From Zygnema cylindricum (taxonomy: Eukaryota > Streptophyta > Zygnematophyceae > Zygnematales > Zygnemataceae): a stretch of 64,000 nucleotides of DNA. The position numbers and the translations under genes were made by a program. Each line of letters begins with the position of its first letter. Within the stretch, counting starts at the first letter, position 1. Location of the stretch: assembly GCA_037447655.1 (NCBI GenBank), contig JBBHKE010001695.1:62001-126000 (forward strand), read 5' to 3'. Shown in pieces: positions 28,901-40,900 of the stretch. The notes beneath the pieces are model-generated. The model was not told the DNA's origin and made no database searches. It saw only the letters and a list, made by a program, of their open reading frames with translations.

Positions 28901-31900
28901 TGGATGTTGCCGCGATAGTATTCGTTCACATATTCGACGCTTGAGCATGTGAGAACAGGTTTTAGCGACTCTCCCTCGTCTTTATGACTGGGAATCAAAT
29001 CTGCGTGTGCTTTTTCGTTGGCGACGCACTCAATTTCCCGTGTCGCCATTACCTGACACTTATTTCTGTACGCCTGTACAAAATAATGAGCAATTTTCGT
29101 ACGATCTCATTCATTTTTTGCACTACACTATTTAATTTTTAAAAAAGTCGAAAATACAGCAACTAACGCTAATTAAGCAGTACCTATAGTCTGTGTTCAA
29201 ATATTCGACACTTGAACATGTTCTCTCGACACTTCAACATGTGAGAACAGGTTTTTGTGATTTTCTTTCGTCTTTATGACTTCGAATCAAATCTGAGTAC
29301 GCTTTTCTGTGGCGACGCACTCAATTTCCACTGTCCACGCCATTACCTGACACTTATTTTGTACGTCTGTACGAAATAATGAATGGTTTTAGTACGAACT
29401 GACAGAATTCGTACATTGCAGTCGCGATAGGCGTTGTGCTTAACAAGATGCATAGCTGAAAATGACCAATCATAAATGTTTGTATCATCAAACTTTTGAA
29501 TATTATTTGAAGTTGCGTGGTTTGGCCCATAACCTATAGGAGGTGGATTGTTTGAAGCTATGACAAAATATAAAAATGAATCAAAGAAATTGGGAATTTT
29601 GGTGATCGAGAGATAATATCATTAAGAGAAGAGATCTTTTTATACAAAGTATCAAGTCGCTGATCATTGTGGATAGTGATGTGAAGCGTTGCCTAAAATG
29701 TGAAACGTTGCATAGAGCGAGATTTGGACGGCTAAGTGAAGATCAAATCTATTAAGTGCATTTTACCAACGGTATAAAAGAAAAAAATAATAGCCGAATG
29801 TACGGACAAGTAGACATAGGACAAAAGCAGTTAAGGTGGAAGTACCGACTCGTGAGAGAAAAGTATAACGCTGAATTGCCGTTAACAAGTACAACTTGTG
29901 ACAGTTGAAGACAACTACAAAACTTGCGACTATTGGTGAGGTCCACCAAAGAAGCGACAGTTGTAGACGTCTAATTTTTTGTGACATTGTAGGGTTTTGT
30001 GACATTGTGATATCATCCTCACTTTTGACAGCGTCGACGTCACTAATTCCAAAAAAAATTACATAGCTTCTCGATTTTGTTTTTTTGTCTTTTCTCAATC
30101 GACCTACCATCAAATTATATCCAAAGGTAGTCAAAAAGATCGGCTATTAGAGCTGTTTCATTTCATATCTTTATTGTTCGTGTTTTATTTCAAAGTGTAA
30201 AATAGGAGCAATAGTGTGAGAGGGAGAGGAGGAGGGAGAGGCGACAATATAATAGATTTTTGCAAAGGACCCATGAACGGAAGTGGAGGTAAACGACCCT
30301 CGCAATTTTTTTCCGTACATGTGCGTGACGGGTAGGGAAACAAATAGTGAGTACTCTCATTCATGCTAAATACTTCATATTTGTGTGGCACGTTCATGGA
30401 CGCTTTAATATTCATTGTTCAAGGATACTCTAACTCGCAAGGTAGTTTTGATTTAAGTTCTTTGATGAGCTGGAACCCCATGCCCGTGGGTTGAAAAGAG
30501 GAAAACGCGTAATTAAGTACGAAAGACACCAAAAAATAAAGAATGTTCAAAGTATTAAGATGGCGTTCATTGCACTGTGGTATTTACATTTTTTCTTACG
30601 GCATTATATTTGTTGGTTGCGGACTGAATTTTGGAAGACTGATAGAAAAACCCGATGCTTTTCTACATGGGCATACCCCCTTACTCTAGATTAAATCTGA
30701 AACACAAAAACCCATTTAGAGCTTGTATATTACTTTATTAATACTTAATCAGTATCGTTTAGTTGGAAACATTCTTATTTAGCACGTAGTAATTAATAGG
30801 TGGCTCAAAAATGCATATATTTCAAGGAGCGTTAGGGATATAGCATAAGACCAGTAGGGACCGAAGGTGTACCAGTTCTAGTGTTGTCGCGAATGTGAGG
30901 ACCTCACCAAGAGACATGGTTACTACTGTAACTTGTTTGACAAAAAGTGTGAGGTTGGTTGGTAACCAAAGTGTATTGTTATTGTTATGTGCTTTGTTAT
31001 TCGGCTCACGTGTTGAGCATTATTTATTTTTTTACCTTTTTTATGTGCAATCTAAAGGAGTGGTTTCTCACATGTCACAACTCTTGTAAGAGTCTGAGGG
31101 CATTTGCTATCATATATTCATCTATGCTTGTTGGCCTATCGTGCTCATCGTTGGGGATGCAATAGTCTTGGGTGTTTCTGCGGTCTTATTGACCAAAGGA
31201 CAACATAGAGTCAAGGCTGCTGGTGCAAAACTCCATGCAAGGCTGTCATAGCAAAAAATAAAAATAATATACCAAAAGGCACACGCACCTGTATAAGTTG
31301 GGCACTGTTTCGTTTCATTCATTCGATTGACAAGCGTTGACATAAAAAAACATTGTAATAAATATATTCTAAAATTGTTTTTTTTTTTGTTTTTTAAATA
31401 GATATAGTTGCAGGGGAAACATCAGAGGCTGTTACAAAGGATCCCCCGGAATTCTTTTGTTCTAAAGGTTGTACGTTCAGAAAAATAGGCAATGGCCGAT
31501 GTGATGAAGAGTGTAACTATTACTCCTGCCAGTATGATGGAGGAGACTGCTCGTGCCCACCGGATGATAACGGGATCTCCACCTGTCCATGTCCTGCGAA
31601 TCAAATCCATGCATATGATGGAGGTGAGGCTTTTTCCTAACCTTACCGCCATTAAATTGGATCCATTCTTTTAAATAATAGTACTATCCATATCGTATAA
31701 AATACAACCAATGGTATTAGGATCAACATTTTGTGAAACACATTTAACGAGCTCCTACCTTTCAAGCCATAAAAACGACATAAAAGTTGAAATTTTAAAA
31801 TTGCGAGGTTCATTCTGTCATTTTTCTCGTCAGCTAACTCATGGGAGAAACTGAAAATTTCAATGCTCGATGCACATGTAATTTTTGATAAGATAAAACA

Positions 31901-34900
31901 CCAACAGATTGCATAGTGATACAATTTTTAACCATGGGAGCCTCACAAACGAACGTTAGGTAAAATGTGCGAATCGGCGGATCAGCCAACGTCGCGCGAA
32001 GATACCTGTTGTTTATTTTCGTTCGTCGGTATTATGTCGGTTCATTATTTCGTGCGGTCTTAAAGCTATTTAGTTTGGTAGATGTTATTTAGTGCGTCGT
32101 AATGCTTCGGTTTAGTTTCGTTTCAACTTTTTCACTAAGGAAAGCGCGTCTAAGTTTCCAGTGTGTTGTCTTCTTCATTTGACCAACGATGATCCATTGT
32201 TCGTCCAAAAGTAGGTATAGTTTGCCGTCTTTGATTCAATGGAAGTACAGTTTTAGGTAAGAATTACATATTTAAGCGTCAGGAAAAGGAAACCTACGTA
32301 TGTAAGGAATGTGAGACAAGCATTAGGCTAGTATATTGATGTTTGTCGAAATTGTGTACTCGTGATGTGAATGTGATGTGAGTGAGTTTATTTTTATGAG
32401 TTTACGCTCATTGTTATTTTTTTTGTTGCGCACGCTGGTTGTATTGCGATCTTATTGTGTTGCGTATTGGATTGGCACGTGGATGCCGATTCAATGCTCA
32501 AATCCAAGTTTTATATTGAATTCCCTTAACTTTTTGTCCTCTCAGCTTGTTGCCTCGGTGGAGCAATCGGAACTGATTTAAATTTCCCATTTCCCCTCTA
32601 CAAATATCAGGACGATAATCAAAATCCAACATTCACCCGAACAGTTGCAGGCCAGAACAGGTAATTTTTTAAAACAATTCCTTCTTAAGCACACGTACTA
32701 ACCACAGCACTTCTCTTTGTTACAATATTAAAGAATGTACAGTGTTCCCCTCAAAGAAACTAGATGCATGTTGGAAAAGGCATCAAAATCTCTTTTATCC
32801 TCGAGCAAAATTTCCGTTTTAATTTGAGGAGTCCTTCTACTTCAACCATTTTTTTACTTTCTTAGACAAAAAAATAAAGAGTTGTTAGAGGTTCTTAGTT
32901 TGCTTATTCACGGGGCCGTAAGCATCGGTAGATTTTGAGTTATCACACACAAAAATCTTGAAAGTATAGATAAAAATACATCGAAATTCGTTTGGCCACT
33001 TACAATCGAGGTGATTGGACTTTTCATTCTTGTTAGCTTGATAAACACAATGATGAAGTTTAAACACAATTAAATCGTGATTTAAATCATAGGTTTGTGC
33101 TTTTCAAAAGTCCTCTTCTGATTCAACAAATGGGCTGCAGAAATATAACTCCTTAAAGATGTGTCCCTAAAAGTCTGTGACAAATGTCACTTAAAATACT
33201 TACTCAGAAATTTCGTCAGCTATAATGACCTTTTTATGCATGGAGACAACACATTAAGCATGAGAGGGACAAAATGAATGACGTTGTGATTACAAAAGTC
33301 AGGTTGTTTTCATAAGTCCATACGAGATTGAATTCAGAAACTCCACAACAGTGTAAATACAATCATAAATTGTGACATCCGTCACTTAAAGGACTTTCTC
33401 GAAAAATCACGACTCCCCAAAATACACTACCATCGACCCCCACTAGACAGCAGGCTTCAACCCCAAACAATTCTACCAAATCTCAACTATTCTACCAAAT
33501 CCTAATTATTCTTCTAAATCCTACTTTCCGCTACGTTTGCGCATGAACACTTACTAGCACAAAGCTTCAAGACAGGCTAACCCTCATAAGACTTACTAGG
33601 CCCAATGAGTATGATGTCATCAACACTAAATCAGAATGCGCACGAAAAACTGAAAATTACTCAATCCGAAAGCGGTATTGAACTCAAGTAAAACATCAAC
33701 AGCCCACATCACATATATTGAATGCTCATAAACACAACATAGAGACAAGACATATTCTCGGCATAATACAGTTATATTGTGCCGAGTCTTTTTCATACAT
33801 TAAATCACTCACTTACAACCTGGCTTTTAAACTTTGCCGCAGATTGAATCTAACTAAAAATCCTAATCCTCAAATAACACATTGAACTTTGACACAAAAT
33901 AAGGACCGACGCGAATCGATTCTTTTAGAAACGAAATTAGTAGAGGTCTTGTACGAAAACTTCACTCGCACTAAACGTAAACACGAATAAGTACCGAAAA
34001 AACATAATGAAACAAAATGTATAGCGTTATATGCGACCACACTAGTTTCTTAACTGACTCAGAAGGATACAAAGGCCTTCCTCTTACAAAATTGTCATGC
34101 ATGGTTGATTAAGCTGACATATCATTGGCCTCCTCGATTGTAGAGACAAACACAAATTCCAATTCTTTATCTTTCACTAAAACTCTTACAAAATCCCACT
34201 AAAATTCAAAGGTGTTTAGTCTTTTTATGAAACACCAAATTCATCCCTAAAGCAATATAGCTTAGGCTATCTGAAAAAATCGCCATACAATTCACAAAAA
34301 TTCCTATTTCACTCTTAAATCGGCTTAGTCCAAATTGAACTTTTTGCCACATGACAAGCTGCCATGTACTCCACTACGGTCAAACTCATAGCCGCAACAG
34401 TTTGGAAGTGAGGCTCCAATTTTCTAGCCTTCTCATATTTCGTCATTTTCTCCTCGGCATTCGTGATCTTACATAAGTTTCTCAAAATAAGTGGTACCTC
34501 AATACTTTTCTGTTGTTTTTGAAGGCCTTAGTCTCTCAGTAAGAATGGCTGTGAGACAGAGACTTAGGGGACTTAGGGGACAATTTTAGAGCCGTCTCGT
34601 TTCGGTATGTACCAGAAGTAGTATGGATCCGTGACGTCCGCGAAGTGATCGATTGAATTACAGAAGTACAGAATGGTTATGTACGGACAATTAATACATA
34701 CCGCCCGATTCGGATCATTAGTATATTAGTGTTCTGAACGGAATTGAACGGAATTAGCTTACAGTATTTGATGCGATATTAGGACGTAACCGCAGGTGTA
34801 CCATTTACGTGAAACGTACAGTACGATCACGTAATAGGAGATTTCGTAATAGGAGATTTCAGCAATTTTGAACAGTAGCATAGGAAACAGTCTGTGAGTA

Positions 34901-37900
34901 TATATTCTAGGACTTAGACAGATTCATGGACATTTGAGAAAACTAGCAAATTGCCAAAGTGCTGTTTTGTGAACTTTGGAGCTGAATATCTTTGTGTCCT
35001 TTTGAGCATTTTGTATGAAACAATTGCAGGTCGTCTACACATGCTGTATTCTGCATATTTTTGCAGTCTGAGTTTGTTTTGTTGAATTCACAGTATTTGG
35101 CTGTGTCTGAAAGTTGGCAGTTTATTGGTGTCTTTTGAGAGCTTTTGCTTTGTGTTCTATAATGGCTCCTACGTCAGCTACTGCAGGTGCTGCCCCGGTT
35201 GTCATAGAACAACATTTTCTTCCAGATCGTGCAGATAGATCCATTGACCAGGACCGGTTTGCCGCCCATTTAAAGTTCCATTGTCATTCAAACTCAATAT
35301 CTATTCCCTTTCCTTTTTCTTCCTTTTCCGTATTTATCATTCTCATCGGAGCTATCTGTTACTAAAACTAGAACTTGGGCGTACCACATTCCACCCCGTA
35401 TTGAACCGGCATCCACGTGCCAATTCAACATTTTTTTATCCTCAGATTGATCAAATTTGAAGGGATCATGTGGTATAGTAAAGATAATGGAATAAGAAGC
35501 TTCATGTGGCCGGTGGCTGCTGTACAGTAGAGTAGAGGTGGCAGTAGGGAAGTCCTAGTTGCACAAAGCCAGAGGAGTGTATCCATAATTTTTACCCAGA
35601 TTAAGGGGTAAATTGTAAGGAAAGAAAATATTCGGCTCAAAATATTCATGTTTAACCGAGTACTTTGTTAATGGATTGATATGAAGAAAAGCTTCCACTT
35701 TTATGGGTGTATTTTGCGTTCTGAGTGATCCTATCATTTGGAATCGAATCAAGTTTAGAAGGCTTAGTAGGCTAATGCTCTAGTAGTGTGAGGTTGAGCG
35801 TGAGCTGGAAGGACGAATAAATCAACACCTTCCCCATCAGCAGGTCTTCGGACTCACCCGGAGCCTTTGGAACAAAAACCCGTCTACAAAAGATTAGTCA
35901 AGGGAACCCAGTGAGAAGGCTTGTAGCTTTAGGTGGAAGACGACACGTGGCATTATCTAATTGCACCACTCACATAGGCATTTTGGGATAGGAAAACACA
36001 CAAAAAGATATAAAATGCACCCAAGCATTAGAATCAACTATATCTCATTGCAACAAAGTTCACAAGCATCAAACTAATTTCACTCAACTCTTTATAGATT
36101 CTTATCGAGGAGATTGCAACTTTATTGAAATAGACTTTTAGGAAACATTTTACTTCAATTGGGGCTCGCTTCGGCTTTTGCCTTGTGAACCGTTGACTAT
36201 AAATACATTTCTAAGCTGGCTAAACCTCCCTATTCAATTTATCTGAATTCTACGCTTCTCCCTATTCTATCTATTTCGTGATTCTCTAACGGCTACTTTC
36301 GCTGTGCATTTGTGTTCCGTATCCATAAGTTGGGTGTGCAACGGCCTGTATGATAGTGAAAAAATAAAATTAGTAGCGTGGATGGAAATGACAACAGAAA
36401 TTTATCAAATCGGGCAGCATGGACATATAAAGAAATATAAAGCAAAGCTATGGACCCTCGAAGAGGCGTCTAGTCGCAATATGTTGACGTACACAAGATG
36501 TACCCGTCAATACCCGGGATGTGAGGTGCACCCACACTTGATATTATAAAAGATGGCTCTACCAATACTGATACCCAAATTGGTGCTGTAGCGGTTTACG
36601 CACTTCGCGCCCTGGTCACTCTTTATCGTGCTTCTCTACTCTATCCCCAAGATGTTGTAAATCGTCACATGTTTGAGAGCCAACAGAATCGTGGATCTAT
36701 GACCGACTACCTCTTGCAGGGTTGTGCTGACGTATGCAAGATGTACCGATCAATACCCAGAATAAGGGTTCTACCCACACTCCTTTATGGACAGGCACTA
36801 ATCCATACCCAAGTTGTGGGGTGCGACACTCCTCTATGGACCTGTCAGTCCCGATTTGCGGGCAGGTAGCACAACGTTTCGCACATTAAGGTCTTGACCG
36901 GCTCACCTTTCCCTTTAATGGGATTCTCCACTCTATCGCCAATATTCTGCGAATCTTTACATTGTACATCGTAGATTATAGCTTGATACTAACTAGGTTG
37001 TTTTTTGAAAATTCTAACATTTTTGCTGTTTATCTTCAGCTCCATTGGTGCTATTGGTTGTAGACATACAATAATGGAAATGTCTCAAGGAATTGAGTGA
37101 TCTTCATGGAAAATTTATATGTCGGCTAATGTATGTCTTGAATTTGCCAGGGTGCTAATTGGTCTGCTTATATCGCAAAAGAGAATGAAAGACACTACAA
37201 AGTGCAACCTTGGAAGGTAAGCTTTACATCGGATCCTATTTTTGGTTGTGTTGCATTCACGTTTTTAGTAAATGAAGACTTAACGTTACACCATGTTTTC
37301 TCCAAAAATTACTGAGCATAAGATGTCATTTAAAATCGAAAATATTATCTGGTTGAAGTGTACCTCTATTTTAATGCAGGTTCAAAAACCTCACAGAAGG
37401 TATATGTTTGTCGAGAGATTCCAAAATAGGCAAGTGGGGAGTTTCCCCTCTATGCCTGCCATCTTCCTTTATGTTATATGACAAGACGTACGCTGAAAAA
37501 GAAAAGACAAAGTATCAGGGAACCGTCGATGATCAAAAAAATGAAAATTTTAAAACAGAGAATATTCCATTCGGCTTCGACCCAGTGACGATTGGGGTAG
37601 GTCAAATAACTACCCTGATGGTGTTTTCACTTACTCAGCGTCATGACTGTTAATAAAAAGGAAAAAGAAAATGATTTTCTCTTGTTTCCTCTAGCTTGAA
37701 ACATCCTTTGCTTGTAATAGCAAACCAGCCAAGGTCAATCATGCTACCAGCAGTATAGTTTCGTCCATGTCGATATGCCATACATTTAATCCCTATAAAT
37801 AGTCCTTAAAGACCCTAAAATGTCATGATGTTTTAACCAGGCTAAGCATCTAACTCCCACGCCCTTCACTTTTGCTCTTTTACATCAAATTGAATTCCCT

Positions 37901-40900
37901 AATTCATTATTTGCTGTACGTTTGGGAACTTACGTTGCAGAACAAAATATATGCTGATTACATTATTGACATCAACTTGAACAACGATGATGCGACAAAA
38001 CTCTTGGCATATTTAAGTGATGGCCTTTTCTTTGACAACCTAACGGAGTCTGCGACAGTTCGGTTACTAACTTATAATGGTATGTGTGAAAGGTGAAGCC
38101 ATAGTAGCAAATAGAGTAGAAAGAATGGGAACAGACAGAATGCTCTGTTTTGATTAATGATTTCAAAACTGATACAAAACATAAGAAAAAGACAAGCTAA
38201 ATAGAGAAAATATCTTGAGAGTACCCTCTCAAGGACTGAAACGTACTTTCCTATTTTGAAGGGGCACTTGACCTTTCGGTCAAGAGCCAGGGTCAAGATT
38301 TATAACCAGATCTTGACCAGAATCTAATTACGTGAAAGTACATTGATTGCAAAACAGAGAAAGACCGAAATACTGAAATCCTAGATACTAGGACAGACTG
38401 CACAGACTGCAGAATTCTGAATAGCGAAATTCTAGATGACAGAATTCAGAATTTCGCTATTGAACAGAAACATTAACTTCTATCAAAGACTACTCTTCTA
38501 ACACCCCCCCTCTTTGTTAGAAGGTAAGACCGGCAGACGCTCGGTGCAATTCGAACTGAGGTCGATGGAGAGACTTGGTAAGGAAGTCCGCCATCTGGAG
38601 AGAAGTCTGGCAGTATTGAAAGGTGAGAATTCCAGTCGCGATAGTTTCCCGTGTAAAGTGAAACTGGATGTCAATGTGCTTGGTTCGTCGGTGATGAACC
38701 GGGTTACTCATTAGAGCGAGGGCGCCTTGTGAGTCACAAAATATCTGAGTTGGGGAATTCTGGGGGAATTGAAGATTTGCAAGGAGAGATCGAAGCCAGA
38801 TCGCTTCCTTGGCAGCATGTGTCGCTGCCATGTATTCAGCCTCAGTTGAGGAGAGGGCAACAGTAGGTTGCTTTTTGGAGGCCCAGGAGACGAGAGCTCC
38901 TCCGAGTGAGAAGCATACACCAGAGGTGGAGCGGCGGGTGTCGAGATCTCCCCCCCAGTCCGCATCGCAAAAGCCAATGAGTGTAGGAGAGTTGCCACCG
39001 GAGAAGGTAAGGCGTAGGGTTTTGGGGCCTTGCAGATAGCGGAGGACTCGCTTAGCCGCAAGGAGGTGCTCAGGGGTTGGGTTAGAAACAAATTGACTAA
39101 GCTGCCCGACTGCAACAGCAATGTCTGGCCTAGTGCCAGTCATGGCATACATGAGGTTGCCGACCATGGATCTATATAGGTCATGGATGTCTCCGTGGAC
39201 AGGCCCACCAGAGTTGGAAGCAAGTTTTGTGTTTGCATCTAAAGGAGTGGAGACAGGAGTGCAGTTTGACATAGAAAACCTTTCTAGGACCTCAGAGATA
39301 TATTTTTCTTGAGAGAGGTAAAGGGTTTTGGTAAGCCGATCACGGGTTACTAAAATCCCAAGGCAAAATTCCAATTCCCCCAAATCTGTCATTGCAAAGT
39401 AAGAGTTAAGCATGCTTTTGACATGCAGAATTGCAGACAGAGAGGGACTAGAGAGAACAAGATCATCGACGTAAATGATGATGATTAAAAGGGACTCGTC
39501 TTTACCTTTGAAGAATATACCAAAATCGGCTGCAAGCTTACAAAAGCCTTCACGTATGAGAATGGCTTCAAGATGTTCACTCCAAACGCGAGGGGCTTGC
39601 TTCAAGCCGTAAAGAGATTTGAGGAGGCGACAGACGAGATGCTCATTTCCCGGGGAGATGTAACCTTCGGGTTGGCGGACAAATATTTCTTCCTTGAGGG
39701 CGCCATAGAGGAACGCCGTTTGCACATCCATCTGATGGACGTGCCAGTCTTGAGAGGCGGCGAGAGAGAGAAGGATGCGGATGGAGGCGAATTTGGCCAC
39801 AGGTGCATAAGTTTCCGTAAAGTCGAGCCCTTCTTTTTGAAGAAATCCCTTTGCAACAAATTTGGCTTTGAACCGATCGAGGGTTCCGTCAGATTTTGTT
39901 TTGACTCTAAACACCCATTTAGAGCCGATGACTTTTCGATCTTTGGGGAGGGGTGTAAACTCCCAAGTTTTATTTTTTTGGAGAGACAAGAATTCCGCAT
40001 CTGTAGCCGCTTTCCACTCTGCGGCATTCGGGCCTGCCATGGCCACAGCAAAGGTTGGAGGGACATCAAAAGTGGCAATATTGGCGACACCATGAGTGAC
40101 GCGCCTAGCTTCAATTTTGGCACTTTTCCGGAGGCCAGCGGGCTGAACGGGCAAAAGTGTTTCTGGAAGGACACGGGGAATAACGTAAGAAGGCTCATTT
40201 GGGCGGATGGGAGAGAGGGAGTAAGGATCAGAGAGTGTCTTTTGAAGAGGTAGGGAGTTTGATGAAGGGGAAGGAGTAGATGAGGTTCGGGTAAGGGAAG
40301 GGGAGGAAATAGCGAGAGGAGAGGCAAGAACAGAGGGATTAGAGAGATATGTGGAGGATATTACTGAAACTGGGGCTGTTGGAGGAGGCGAGGTGCAAAC
40401 GGAAGTGGAAAGGGAAGGAGGGGAGGGATAAAGGAGTTTGTGTAACAAGGGAGTTTCATCGAATGCGACATCGCGGCTGAGTGTAACTTGGCGTTCCTGG
40501 ATTAGCCAAATTCGGTATGCCTTTGATTCGTTCGAATATCCGACCATGTAGCCGAGTTTTGCACGGCTGCTCCATTTTCCAGCGGGCGTAAGATCCTTGA
40601 TCCACGCAACACTACCGAATATTCGTAAGTGGCTGACGCTCGGTTTTGTTCCTGTCCAAGCCTCGTGAGGTGTGAGATTAGGGAGACTGGAAGTCGGACA
40701 TAGATTTCGGAGATAGTTTGCCGTAGTAACGGATTCTCCCCAGAATATTGTTGGGAGACCGGCAAAATGGAGCATGGAGCGTGCCATGTTGATGACGGTA
40801 CGGTTGTACCGTTCGGCGACACCATTCTGTTGAGGTGTGTATGTCACTGTGGTCTGGTGTGTGATTCCATGAGCAGAGAGAAACGAGGCGAATTCTGTGG

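Noticed and set aside
39602-40327. Long frames inside the Copia element (241 codons minus, 226 plus)
   Set aside because: They are shadows of the real gag-pol frame on the minus strand.
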